From: Gammaproteobacteria bacterium
GTDB taxonomy: Bacteria; Pseudomonadota; Gammaproteobacteria; SZUA-152
NCBI GenBank assembly: GCA_032250735.1
Contig: JAVVEP010000021.1
Coordinates: 1 to 49,120, forward strand
DNA: 49,120 nucleotides
Direction of reading: 5' to 3'
The notes under the pieces are model-generated. The model worked only from the letters and a program-made list of their open reading frames with translations. It was not told the DNA's origin and did no database searches. A program made the translations under genes and the position numbers. Positions 35,877 through 45,625 of the stretch are shown piece after piece; the stretch's first letter is position 1, and each line of letters opens with the position of its first letter.

Positions 35877-36683
35877 TGATGATTTCTGTCTTGCGACCAA
35901 AAACATTTCCCAACCCGCCCAGAAAATGGCAACCAGGCTGATGCTGGCCAGGATCAGTTGCAACGGCCTTGCCAGTGGGTATCCGGAATCGTGGATCAGC
36001 AGCAGGCTGAGCGCACAGCCCAGCAGGATCAGGCCGATGATCAGGCGCGCCACGGGGCGGCCCGGTGCGGGCCAGCGGGCGTAGAGCCGTATGCCGATCA
36101 GCGCGCACAGCCAGCCGCCCAGGGCGCCGGCGAGGACGTCCAGCGGCCAGTGGGCCCCCACCATGATGCGCGAGATCCCGGCCAGGGTGGCCAGCAGCAG
36201 TGCGCCGACGGCCAGCGCCGGGTGTACGCCGCGCAGGCAGATCACCGCCGCCAGGGTGAAGGCGGTGGCGGTGTGGCCGGAGGGGAAGGAGTTCTTGTTG
36301 AGGGCCTCGCCGATCACATGCACCTGCTCCGCCCCCAGCACCGCCAGCGGGCGTAGTGAATCCAGCGCGTTTTTCAGGCCGTGTACCCACAGCGTGGTGA
36401 ACAGGGCGGTGAGCAGCACCGTCCAGACGATGTCGGGCCGTTTGCGCAGCAAGAGGGCCAGCAGAGAGAAGGCCGCCAGGGTGTCGCCCAGCAGGGTGGC
36501 GCTGGCCCAGAAGCGATCGCGGAGGGGGTGGCTGTCACTGTCCAGACCGAGCTGGTTGAGCCACAGAAACAGGCCCTGATTGAGATCCAGTACGCTGATG
36601 AGGGCCGCCGCCAGCAGGCACAGCGCGGGCACGGTCCACTGCCACCAGGGCGAGGGCCATGCGGAGCCGGCGGCGGGGGTCAC
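35862..36683 (-). CDS. PAP2-family phosphatase (membrane lipid phosphatase)
   Basis: A 273-residue integral membrane enzyme. The start is GTG 36683, overlapping the purN stop in a GTGA arrangement; the frame extends upstream inside purN, but that part is a shadow. The PAP2 tripartite signature is complete: KNALDSLRP (K-x6-RP), PSGH, and SRIMVGAHWPLDVLAG (SR-x5-H-x3-D). Six hydrophobic helices are visible. Members dephosphorylate phosphatidic acid, PGP or undecaprenyl diphosphate, and some transfer phosphate to lipid A. Beside an ArnT-like transferase, recycling of an undecaprenyl carrier is a reasonable inference. The last residues and the stop codon fall inside a perfect palindrome. Confidence 0.9.
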   Translation of the reverse strand: MTPAAGSAWPSPWWQWTVPALCLLAAALISVLDLNQGLFLWLNQLGLDSDSHPLRDRFWASATLLGDTLAAFSLLALLLRKRPDIVWTVLLTALFTTLWVHGLKNALDSLRPLAVLGAEQVHVIGEALNKNSFPSGHTATAFTLAAVICLRGVHPALAVGALLLATLAGISRIMVGAHWPLDVLAGALGGWLCALIGIRLYARWPAPGRPVARLIIGLILLGCALSLLLIHDSGYPLARPLQLILASISLVAIFWAGWEMFLVARQKSSGDRP

Positions 36684-37369
36684 TGCCCAGGCTCCCCTTG
36701 CCGGGCCATACCATCCTCGTCGGGCAGGGCCTCCAGTTGCAGTGGCTGGCTCAGCGCCGCGCCGTCGAACCAGACCTGCCCGTCGCGCAGTTGCAGGCGA
36801 CCTTCGGCAAACCATTGCACCACCCGCGGATAGAGTCTGTGCTCCTGGGTCAGCACCCGGGCCGCCAGGGTCTGGGCGTTATCGGTCGGCTGCACCGCGA
36901 CGGTGGCCTGCAGGATCACCGGCCCGCCATCCAGCTCGGCGGTGACGAAGTGCACGCTGGCGCCGTGTTGTTTGTCGCCTGCGTCCAGCACCCGTTGGTG
37001 GGTGTTGAGCCCGGTATAGGCCGGCAACAACGAGGGATGGATGTTGATCATGCGACCGGAATAATGCGCCACAAAGTCGTCGCTGAGCAGGCGCATGAAA
37101 CCGGCCAGTACCACCAGCTCCGGCGCATAGCGGTCGATGTGCGCCTGCAGGGCCTGATCAAAGGCCGCGCGGGATTCAAAGGCGGTGTGGTCCAGGGCCT
37201 CGGCGGGGATGCCGGCCGCGCGGGCGCGTTGCAGGCCCCCGGCGTCGGGTCGATTGCTGATCACGGCGTGGATCTCCGCGCTCAGTTCGCCCCGGGCAAT
37301 GGCGTTGATCAGCGCCTGCAGATTACTGCCGCTGCCGGAGATGAGGACGACGATGGGGAGTTTGGGCAT
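36680..37369 (-). CDS. purN: Phosphoribosylglycinamide formyltransferase
   Basis: Transfers a formyl group from 10-formyl-THF to GAR in de novo purine synthesis. It is 229 residues from ATG 37369 (MPKLPIVVLISGSGSNLQAL). The frame is open further upstream to 37468, but that part translates an intergenic repeat and is not coding. Active-site features are present: the phosphate loop SGSGSNLQ, the folate-site block INIHPSLLPAY with catalytic Asn and His, and HFVTAELDGGPVI with the catalytic Asp. It follows purM after a 183-base repeat-bearing gap and is coupled to the PAP2 gene by a 4-base overlap. Confidence 0.97.
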   Translation of the reverse strand: MPKLPIVVLISGSGSNLQALINAIARGELSAEIHAVISNRPDAGGLQRARAAGIPAEALDHTAFESRAAFDQALQAHIDRYAPELVVLAGFMRLLSDDFVAHYSGRMINIHPSLLPAYTGLNTHQRVLDAGDKQHGASVHFVTAELDGGPVILQATVAVQPTDNAQTLAARVLTQEHRLYPRVVQWFAEGRLQLRDGQVWFDGAALSQPLQLEALPDEDGMARQGEPGQ

Positions 37370-37395
37370 GGTGTGTGAGCGAGGGTGTTTTTTTA

Positions 37396-37502
37396 CCCCT
37401 TCTCCCCTCGAGGGGAGAAGGTTGGGATGAGGGGTGAGCTGCACGGAGTGTGCTTCATGAACCCTCACCCCAACCCTTTCCCAGTGTTGGGAGAGGGAGT
37501 TT
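37396..37502. repeat. Palindromic repeat pair between purM and purN
   Basis: A perfect 24-base palindrome (37398-37421, centred on CTCGAG) is followed by GTTGGGATGAGGGGTGAG. After a spacer of about 25 bases an inverted partner appears: CCCTCACCCCAACCCTTTCC, then GTGTTGGGAGAGGGAG. In translation it gives the PHPNLLPSRGEG-type peptide known from spurious open frames over intergenic repeats in many proteobacteria. It is non-coding. Confidence 0.8.
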
Positions 37503-37552
37503 AATAGCGCTATAAATGAGACTGCTTTTGGATGACGACGTCAGCATAGATC

Positions 37553-38626
<1,074 letters not shown>

Positions 38627-38804
38627 GGCAAGATACCTGTGTAATAAGGGTTTTGAGGGTCGCGTATTTTATCGGCAAGCTCCGTGCTCTGCAATGAAAG
38701 GGGTGAATTAAGCGGGCTACGGCGGCTGCATTCGGCCATGCCTTCGATCACACCATCGGCCGTACCTTCGGTCATACCTTCAAGTCATAGTTAAGCCGCC
38801 TTGC

Positions 38805-39986
38805 GTGTTGACTTGGCGGGGTGGCTCGCATAGCGTGCGTTTTATGTGCAAATCAGACCGTTGGATAAATCTTGTGGTGTCAGCGCGCTGGCTGCTGGCC
38901 GTGTTGTTGCTGCCCTCGGTGGGCCTGACGGCGGAGGTCAGCGGGCTGTACGAGGCGGAGGTGCAGGTGTTCAGCCAGCAGCGCAGTGAGCGGGCCACAG
39001 CGATGGCCGCGGCGCTGGCCGAGGTGCTGGTCAAGGTCAGCGGCCAGCCCGATGCGGCCCAGCTGCCGGACGTGGTGCAGGCGACCCGCAGCCCGGCTGC
39101 CTTCCTGCAGCGCTACCACTATCGTGCCCTGTCGGATCAGCGACGTGAGCAGGCCCTGCAGGAGGCCGCGGCGGCGGGCCTCACCGGTGCCGATCCGCAG
39201 CTGGTGCTGTTCCGCTTCGATAAGACTGCGGTGGACCGGGTATTGACCGATCACCAGCTGCCGGTGTGGGGGGCGACGCGGCCCGCCACCCTGGCCTGGC
39301 TGGCGGTGCAGGATGCCGAGCAGCGATACCTGCTGGCCGCTGATTCCATCCAGCCCGTTGCTGAGCTGCTGACCCGCGAGGCCCGGCGGCGCGGTCTGGC
39401 CCTGCTGCTGCCGCTGATGGACCTGGAGGATCAACGCAGCCTCTCCTTTGCCGATGTCTGGGCCGGTTTTCGCGATCCCATCCTGCAGGCGTCCACCCGC
39501 TATCGCACCGAGTCGGTGCTGGTGGGGCGCATGTTCCGCAATACCGGTGGCGACTGGCAGGCGCAGTGGACCCTGCTGGAGGGCCAGCAGACCCAATCCT
39601 GGGCCAGCGCCGGCGTGTTGCCGGTCGAGGTGATTGATGGGGGAGTCTCCGGCACCATCGAGGTGCTCGCCTCGCGTTATGCCCCGGTGGCGGGCGAGCT
39701 GGCGGGCCGCTTGCCGATGACGGTGGTGGCAGTACGCAGCCTGGGTGATTACGCGCGGGTGACGCAGTATCTGCGATCCCTGCAACAGGTCGGTCATGTG
39801 CAGGTCACGCGGGTCGATGCCGACCAGGTGAGCTTCGAGCTGGAGGTGGAGGGCGGCCCCGATGCCATCGCTCAGACCATTGCGCTGGGCCACGTCCTGC
39901 AACGCTACCAGCCGCGGTTGAGCGCCACCGGCGGGCCGGTGGAGTGGGCGGAGAGGAATACCCAGACCTATCAGCTGTTGCCGTAA
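38805..39986 (+). CDS. DUF2066 exported protein
   Basis: Up to 393 residues from GTG 38805. ATG 38844 (MCKSDRWINLVVSARW) or GTG 38874/38877 may be the real start, since the signal helix is WLLAVLLLPSVGLTAEVSGL. The DUF2066 region has an EVQVFSQQRSERATAMAAAL segment and EVLVKVSGQPDA at its N-terminal end, LPLMDLEDQRSLSFADVWAG in the middle, and a C-terminal beta domain. Function is unknown. In Pseudomonas and related genera it lies between purM and hda, as it does here apart from the phosphatidyltransferase and permease genes. Weak short repeats of TTCGG-CATACC type precede it at about 38728-38785. Confidence 0.85.
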   Translation: MLTWRGGSHSVRFMCKSDRWINLVVSARWLLAVLLLPSVGLTAEVSGLYEAEVQVFSQQRSERATAMAAALAEVLVKVSGQPDAAQLPDVVQATRSPAAFLQRYHYRALSDQRREQALQEAAAAGLTGADPQLVLFRFDKTAVDRVLTDHQLPVWGATRPATLAWLAVQDAEQRYLLAADSIQPVAELLTREARRRGLALLLPLMDLEDQRSLSFADVWAGFRDPILQASTRYRTESVLVGRMFRNTGGDWQAQWTLLEGQQTQSWASAGVLPVEVIDGGVSGTIEVLASRYAPVAGELAGRLPMTVVAVRSLGDYARVTQYLRSLQQVGHVQVTRVDADQVSFELEVEGGPDAIAQTIALGHVLQRYQPRLSATGGPVEWAERNTQTYQLLP

Positions 39987-40109
39987 ACGGAACGTGACGT
40001 CCCTCAATCGTAATGTGGCGGCGGGCGCTCATTCAGGTGGTTTTTGGCGGCGGCAGCATCCCGATGACCCGAATGCTGCCCGTGCCCGTCCACACCCGTC
40101 TGAAAGAGT

Positions 40110-40351
40110 GCTAGGAGGCTGTCGGACTATGGGAATCGTAGCAAGCATGGTGGGAAATCGAGTCCATATTTTCGATCATTTGAGGAAAATAGTGGGCCTA
40201 TTTAACGACCAATCCGCCGGGAGCGGATTGGGACCGCGCAAGCGACCCCGAAGGGGTGAAATACAGGACGTATTTCATCAAAATGATCGGAAAAATGGGC
40301 CGATTTCCCATCAGCGCAGTAGATTCTTCCATAGTCCGACAGGCTCCTAGC
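40110..40351. mobile_element. MITE-like element with long inverted arms
   Basis: A 242-base element bounded by about 24-base terminal inverted repeats, GCTAGGAGGCTGTCGGACTA at the left (40110) and the inverse ending TAGTCCGACAGGCTCCTAGC at the right (40351), with one substitution in the shared core. A second pair of imperfect arms lies inside: GGGAAATCGAGTCCATATTT near 40152, facing ATGATCGGAAAAATGGGCCG near 40280. The centre holds AATCCG-CCGGGAG-CGGATT and TGAAATAC-AGGAC-GTATTTCA hairpins. There is no transposase gene. No target duplication longer than two bases is evident. The right end lies three bases before the likely start codon of the following gene. Confidence 0.82.
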
Positions 40352-40354
40352 GTC

Positions 40355-40921
40355 ATGGAGATGAACCAGCTTCCCAATATCATCAGTGTGTTTCGCATGT
40401 TGCTGGTGCTGCCGGTGGTGTGGAGCCTGTTGCAGATGGAGTTCGGTGCGGCGCTGGTGTGGTTTGCGGTGGCCGGCCTGTCCGACGGCCTGGACGGTTT
40501 TCTGGCCAAGCATTATGGCTGGCAGAGTCGGCTGGGTTCCATCCTCGATCCGCTGGCCGACAAGCTGCTGCTGGTGTCGGTGTTCTGCACCCTCACCTGG
40601 CTGGCGATGATTCCGTTGTGGCTGCTGATTGCGGTGATGGCGCGGGATCTGCTGATCGTTATCGGCGGGGTGATTTTTCATTACAGCCTGGGCCGCTTCG
40701 ACATGGAGCCCTCGCGGATCAGCAAGGTGAATACCTTTGTGCAGATCGTGTTTGTGCTGGCGGTGGTTTTTTACCACGGCGATTTTGCACTGACCCCCTG
40801 GATTATCGAGGCGCTGGTCTATATCGTGCTCGCCACCACCGCGCTGAGTGGTCTGGACTACATCTGGACCTGGGGAAGGCGGGCGCTGGATATTCTGCGG
40901 CAGAAGGGCCCGAACGCATGA
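40355..40921 (+). CDS. CDP-alcohol phosphatidyltransferase family protein
   Basis: A 188-residue integral membrane enzyme from ATG 40355 (MEMNQLPNIISVFRMLLVLP); ATG 40361 is a close alternative. The in-frame ATG 40256 lies inside the MITE and its leader lacks family similarity. The catalytic CDP-AP motif is present as DGLDGFLAK followed by GSILDPLADK, with Lys in place of the usual Arg in D-G-x2-A-R. Enzymes of this family transfer a phosphatidyl group from CDP-diacylglycerol to an alcohol such as glycerol phosphate; the acceptor is not predictable here. It is similar to but distinct from PgsA. The MITE ends three bases upstream, so the native leader has been replaced. The permease gene follows 41 bases later. 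Confidence 0.9.
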   Translation: MEMNQLPNIISVFRMLLVLPVVWSLLQMEFGAALVWFAVAGLSDGLDGFLAKHYGWQSRLGSILDPLADKLLLVSVFCTLTWLAMIPLWLLIAVMARDLLIVIGGVIFHYSLGRFDMEPSRISKVNTFVQIVFVLAVVFYHGDFALTPWIIEALVYIVLATTALSGLDYIWTWGRRALDILRQKGPNA

Positions 40922-40962
40922 GCTATGCGGGCTGATAACCAACAAAAAGGTCAATAACTGAA

Positions 40963-42021
40963 ATGCTGAATGATTCGCAGAAGTGGTTACTACTCGCTGT
41001 TACACTGACGCTGGGTTTCCTGCTGTATCTGCTGGCGCCGGTGCTGACGCCGTTTCTGGCCGCCGCCTTGCTGGCGTATCTGGGCGATCCGCTGGTGGAT
41101 CGCATGGAAGCGAAAGGCATGCCGCGCGCTGCCGCGGTAACGGTGATCTTTGTGCTGCTCTTGTCCGCCATGGCGGGGCTGCTGTTGCTGCTGCTGCCCG
41201 CCCTGCAGCAACAGCTGGTTGCCCTGGCCAGGGCCGTGCTCGGCTATCTCGACTGGGCGCAGGAAAATCTGGCGCCGTGGCTGAGTCAACGCTTCGGTAT
41301 CGATGCCTCGGCGCTGGACTGGTCGAGCGTGAAGTCGAGCCTGCAACAACACTGGTCCCAGGTGGGTGGTGCGGCGGGGGGGGTGATGTCCTGGCTGTCT
41401 TCGTCGGGCATGGCGCTGGCGGCGGTTTTGGCAAATCTGGTGCTGATCCCGGTGGTGACCTTCTATCTGTTGCGTGACTGGGACCTCCTGCTGGCGCGTT
41501 TTCGCAGCCTGTTGCCACGCCGTTGGGAGGCCACGGTGGTGCGACTGGCGACAGATGCCGATACGGTGCTGGGCGCCTTCTTGCGCGGGCAGTTGCTGGT
41601 GATGCTGGTGCTTGGGATTGTCTATTCGCTGGGCCTGTGGTGGGTCGGTCTGGAGCTGGCGCTGATCATCGGCGTGGTGGCGGGGCTGGTAAGCTTTGTC
41701 CCCTATCTCGGCTTTATTATCGGTATCCTGCTGGCGGGTGTCGCCGCCTTCATGCAGTTTCACGAGCTTTACTATTTGCTGTTAGTCGCTGCGGTGTTTG
41801 GTGTGGGCCAGGCGCTGGAAGGCATGCTGTTAACGCCGCTACTGGTCGGTGACAAGATCGGCCTGCACCCGGTGGCGGTCATTTTTGCGGTGATGGCGGG
41901 CGGACAGTTGTTCGGCTTTATGGGGGTGATGCTGGCCCTGCCGGTGGCTGCGGTGATCATGGTGCTGGTGCGATACCTGCAGCAGCAGTATCAGCAAAGC
42001 GAGCTCTACGCGAATACGTGA
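40963..42021 (+). CDS. AI-2E family transporter (PerM-like)
   Basis: A 352-residue polytopic membrane protein with about eight helices. Family blocks are PVLTPFLAAALLAYLGDPLV at the N terminus, a periplasmic or soluble loop (about residues 80-150), LIPVVTFYLLRDWD, and the C-terminal LVSFVPYLGFIIGILLAGVA, EGMLLTPLLVGDKIGLHPVA and GFMGVMLALPVAAVIMV. The family includes the AI-2 exporter TqsA and sodium/proton antiporters, so substrate cannot be inferred. AAGG precedes the ATG. It lies directly upstream of hda, a neighbourhood also known in Pseudomonas. Confidence 0.92.
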   Translation: MLNDSQKWLLLAVTLTLGFLLYLLAPVLTPFLAAALLAYLGDPLVDRMEAKGMPRAAAVTVIFVLLLSAMAGLLLLLLPALQQQLVALARAVLGYLDWAQENLAPWLSQRFGIDASALDWSSVKSSLQQHWSQVGGAAGGVMSWLSSSGMALAAVLANLVLIPVVTFYLLRDWDLLLARFRSLLPRRWEATVVRLATDADTVLGAFLRGQLLVMLVLGIVYSLGLWWVGLELALIIGVVAGLVSFVPYLGFIIGILLAGVAAFMQFHELYYLLLVAAVFGVGQALEGMLLTPLLVGDKIGLHPVAVIFAVMAGGQLFGFMGVMLALPVAAVIMVLVRYLQQQYQQSELYANT

Positions 42022-42071
42022 TGCGGTTGGTTATCCCCCACCCATGGATGATTTTTCCGATTACTTTTCAG

Positions 42072-42110
42072 GGTAACTTTTTAAGGTAACTTTTTAAGGT
42101 AACTTTTTAG
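42072..42110. repeat. Three 13-base tandem repeats upstream of hda
   Basis: Three head-to-tail copies of GGTAACTTTTTAA (42072-42084, 42085-42097 and 42098-42110, the last ending TAG) lie immediately before the hda ribosome-binding site, with decayed flanking copies. The unit is AT-rich in a GC-rich genome. Confidence 0.9.
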
Positions 42111-42119
42111 GATAACTAC

Positions 42120-42815
42120 GTGGTAACAGAACAGATACCCCTGCGCTTTGGCTGGCGGGATGGCCGCTCCTTTGAGAACTATTTTACCGGCGCAAATGCC
42201 GAGGCGGTGCATCATGTGCAGCGCGCGGCGGCGGGCGACCCCGAGGCGGAGCAGTTTTTGCTGTTGTGGGGTGGCGCCAACGCCGGAAAGAGCCATCTGT
42301 TGCAGGCCGCCTGTCAGTCGGCCACCGAGCATCAGCGCAGCGTGGCCTATTTGCCGTTGACCGAACTGATCACCCTGTCCACGGAGATCTTTGAGGGGCT
42401 GGAGCAGATGTCGCTGGTGTGCGTGGATGATGTGCAGGTGATCGCCGCCCGGGCGGAGTGGGAGGAGGCGCTGTTGCATTTTTATAACCGCGTGCGGGCG
42501 GCGGGCGGCAGCCTGCTGGTGACGGCCGATGTGGCGCCCTCGGCGCTGGCTGTGCAACTGCCGGATCTGCACTCGCGTCTGTGCTGGGGGCCGGTGTTGC
42601 AGCTGGCCGGGCTGGACGATGCGGGAAAGATGGGCGCCCTGCAATTGCGCGCCCGGCGGCGGGGGTTTGAGCTGTCGGACGAGGTGGCGCAGTTTCTGAT
42701 GCGGCGCAGCAGTCGGGATATGGCATCGCTATTCGCCCTGCTGGACCGGCTGGATGAGGCCTCCCTGGTGCAGCAGAGAAAGCTGACGATTCCGTTTGTG
42801 CGTAACCTGATTTAG
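42120..42815 (+). CDS. hda: DnaA regulatory inactivator Hda
   Basis: A 231-residue AAA+ protein that, bound to the DNA-loaded sliding clamp, stimulates hydrolysis of DnaA-ATP and so limits re-initiation. The N-terminal clamp-binding motif is QIPLRF (about residues 5-10). It has a Walker A-like GGANAGKSHLLQ, Walker B VCVDDVQ, and a C-terminal lid. The start GTG 42120 is preceded by AGGAT 10 bases upstream. It follows the permease gene after a gap containing three 13-base repeats. Length is normal for the family. Confidence 0.95.
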   Translation: MVTEQIPLRFGWRDGRSFENYFTGANAEAVHHVQRAAAGDPEAEQFLLLWGGANAGKSHLLQAACQSATEHQRSVAYLPLTELITLSTEIFEGLEQMSLVCVDDVQVIAARAEWEEALLHFYNRVRAAGGSLLVTADVAPSALAVQLPDLHSRLCWGPVLQLAGLDDAGKMGALQLRARRRGFELSDEVAQFLMRRSSRDMASLFALLDRLDEASLVQQRKLTIPFVRNLI

Positions 42816-42935
42816 TCTGGCGCCGGCGCAGCTATTCAGCGGCAAATAGGCTAAGGTTGTTTTGCAGGGCGCGCGCGGGCCACTATCATGTCCAGCGTTA
42901 ACATTGAACGATCACTCATGTAGATATGTAATCCT

Positions 42936-44345
42936 ATGAGCAAAGAAAAACCCAAAATGATTGTTGGCGGTGAAGAGTGGTGCGCCTTCCCCGGTCTCGG
43001 TATACCGGCCATCAAGGCGCGGGTTGATTCCGGGGCAAAAACCTCTTCCCTGCACGCCTTTAATATCCAGCGCTTTCGACGTGAGGGTGAATCCTGGGTC
43101 AGTTTTGAGGTGCATCCGCTGCAAAATAACCGTCGCATCGTCATCCGTTGTGAGCGCCCGGTGGTGGATAAACGACTGGTCAAGAGTTCCAGCGGTATCT
43201 CCGAGACGCGCTATGTCATCAGCACCACCATGCGCCTGGGCGGCGATGCCTGGGAGATTGAGCTGACGCTGGCGAACCGCGATTCCATGGGTTACAGGAT
43301 GCTGCTGGGCCGGGAGGCGATGAGCGGTCGCATGCTGGTCGATCCTGCCGTGGGATTTTGCCACGGGGAGACGACCCCCCGGCAGCTGAATGATTTTTAC
43401 GGGAAAAAGGAATATACCCGCAGCGGCCTCAAGATCGGCCTGCTTGCCAGTAATCAGGAACTGTACAGTAACCAGCGTATTCTCGAGGCCGGTGATGAAC
43501 GCGGGCATGAGATGGTGTTCCTGAATATCAAGCAGTGCTACATGAAGTTAGATGCGGTCGAGCCAGAGACACATTACCGTGGCGGCAAGATCCTCAGTGA
43601 TCTGGATGCGGTCATTACCCGGATTCGGCCCAGCGTCACCTTTTACGGCTGTGCCCTTACCCGACAGTTTGAGAGCATGGGGGTGTATGCTCTCAATTCT
43701 TCAACCTCGGTGGCCCAATCCAGAGACAAGCTGTTCGCGCTGCAATTAATGCTCAAGCACGGCATCAGCATACCCACCACCGGTTTCGCCAATTCCCCGA
43801 TCGATACCCATGACCTGATTGAAATGGTGGGTGGTGCGCCACTGATCGTGAAGCTGCTGGAAGGGTCTCAGGGCGAGGGCGTGGTGCTGGCCGAAACCAA
43901 AAAGGCGGCAGAGAGTGTGATCAATGCCTTTAAGGCGCTGAATGCCAATCTGCTGGTGCAGGAGTTTATCAAGGAGGCGAACGGCAAGGATCTGCGCTGT
44001 TTCGTGATTGACGGCAAGGTGGTGGCCTCGATCCAGCGGGAGGCGGCGCCCGGTGAATTCCGCGCCAATCTTCATCAGGGCGGCAGCGCCTCGATCGTCA
44101 AGATCACCGCCGAGGAACGGGAGCTGGCCAAAAAGGCCGCCAAAACCCTCGGTCTCAAAGTGGCCGGTGTGGACATCATCCGCTCCAGGAACGGGCCGCT
44201 CTTGTTAGAGGTCAATTCCTCTCCCGGCCTGGAGGGTATCGAGGCGGCCACCGGCAAGGATATCGCCGGCATGATGATTTCCGCTATCGAGAAAAAGCTG
44301 GGCTGGAAACGCGAGCTCAGCGTGCCCAGCCAAGAAACAGACTGA
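42936..44345 (+). CDS. rimK: Fusion of RimB-like retropepsin/zinc-protease domain and RimK ATP-grasp ligase
   Basis: A 469-residue fusion. Residues about 8-150 are the RimB-type domain (PF05618 family) with [16 protein letters not shown], the aspartic-protease-like DSGAKTSS motif, and [20 protein letters not shown]. Residues about 165-455 are RimK, with the ATP-grasp signatures [35 protein letters not shown], and [14 protein letters not shown]. RimK adds glutamates to ribosomal protein S6; in Pseudomonas the protease RimB is separate and acts on RimK products. Here both are in one chain. It is convergent with wrbA, the 90-base gap between holding only a weak GC hairpin. Confidence 0.9.
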   Translation: MSKEKPKMIVGGEEWCAFPGLGIPAIKARVDSGAKTSSLHAFNIQRFRREGESWVSFEVHPLQNNRRIVIRCERPVVDKRLVKSSSGISETRYVISTTMRLGGDAWEIELTLANRDSMGYRMLLGREAMSGRMLVDPAVGFCHGETTPRQLNDFYGKKEYTRSGLKIGLLASNQELYSNQRILEAGDERGHEMVFLNIKQCYMKLDAVEPETHYRGGKILSDLDAVITRIRPSVTFYGCALTRQFESMGVYALNSSTSVAQSRDKLFALQLMLKHGISIPTTGFANSPIDTHDLIEMVGGAPLIVKLLEGSQGEGVVLAETKKAAESVINAFKALNANLLVQEFIKEANGKDLRCFVIDGKVVASIQREAAPGEFRANLHQGGSASIVKITAEERELAKKAAKTLGLKVAGVDIIRSRNGPLLLEVNSSPGLEGIEAATGKDIAGMMISAIEKKLGWKRELSVPSQETD

Positions 44346-44435
44346 CCGGTATCGCGCGGGCCGTCGGGGCCGCGTCGTCGTTCGCAGTATCCGTACTGGA
44401 TTCGCCACTGTTGGCATCCCGCTGTGGCGGGCCTG

Positions 44436-45101
<666 letters not shown>

Positions 45102-45107
45102 CTAGCC

Positions 45108-45467
45108 CTAGAGGATATCCAGTACGGCCTCCGGCGGGCGGCCGATGGCGGCCCTGCGCTGTCCGTTGTGCTCGGTAATCACGATGGGACGTTCGATCAG
45201 TTTGGGGTGTGCCACCATGGCCGCAATGAGTTGTTCGCGGCTGAGGGTGGTGTCGTCGAGATGGTTGTCCCGGTATTCGGCCTCCTGCCGGCGCATCAGT
45301 GCGCGGGGTTCCAGTTTGAGCAGGGTGAGCAGCTGTTCGAGGGTGGCGGCATCCGGGGGTGTCTCAAGATATTCCACGACCCGGGGCTCGGCGCCGCGGG
45401 TGTTCAGCAGCTCCAGCGTCTGGCGGGATTTGGAACAGCGCGGGTTGTGATAGATGGTGGTCGACAT
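45108..45467 (-). CDS. arsC: ArsC-family arsenate reductase (glutaredoxin type)
   Basis: A 119-residue thioredoxin-fold protein. The catalytic cysteine is in the N-terminal YHNPRCSKSRQTLELL (Cys11), followed by ALMRRQEAEYRD and the conserved HPKLIERPIVIT block. These match the ArsC/YfgD class that uses glutathione and glutaredoxin. Not every member reduces arsenate, and no other ars genes are nearby, so the physiological role may differ. AGGAG precedes the ATG. It lies upstream of wrbA on the same strand, likely co-transcribed. Confidence 0.9.
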   Translation of the reverse strand: MSTTIYHNPRCSKSRQTLELLNTRGAEPRVVEYLETPPDAATLEQLLTLLKLEPRALMRRQEAEYRDNHLDDTTLSREQLIAAMVAHPKLIERPIVITEHNGQRRAAIGRPPEAVLDIL

Positions 45468-45625
45468 GCCGGTTTCTCCTCTACAAAGTGCCTGCCGGGC
45501 ATTGTATCGGTTGCCTGTATCGATTGTCGCCCCTGGGTAATTTTGTTGATAGTATCCGGGGCTGGTGCTACCTTGTTTTCAATTTTGATGCGTCACCGTT
45601 GTCCATAAACGCTAGCCTTGGTCCT

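Noticed and set aside
37370-37468. N-terminal extension of PurN
   Set aside because: Encodes the repeat-derived PHPNLLPSRGEG peptide; the conserved PurN N terminus begins at ATG 37369.
38728-38785. Repeats of TTCGG(C/T)CAT(G/A)CC type upstream of DUF2066
   Set aside because: Units are short and degenerate with irregular spacing; too weak to list as a repeat feature.
38808-38836. Sigma-70 promoter before the DUF2066 gene (TTGACT with TAGCGT)
   Set aside because: The -10 match is poor and it would start transcription at or after the likely start codon.
45359-45625. 89-residue extension of the DUF4398 lipoprotein
   Set aside because: It overlaps arsC in antisense and would bury the signal peptide and lipobox; ATG 45626 gives a normal lipoprotein.
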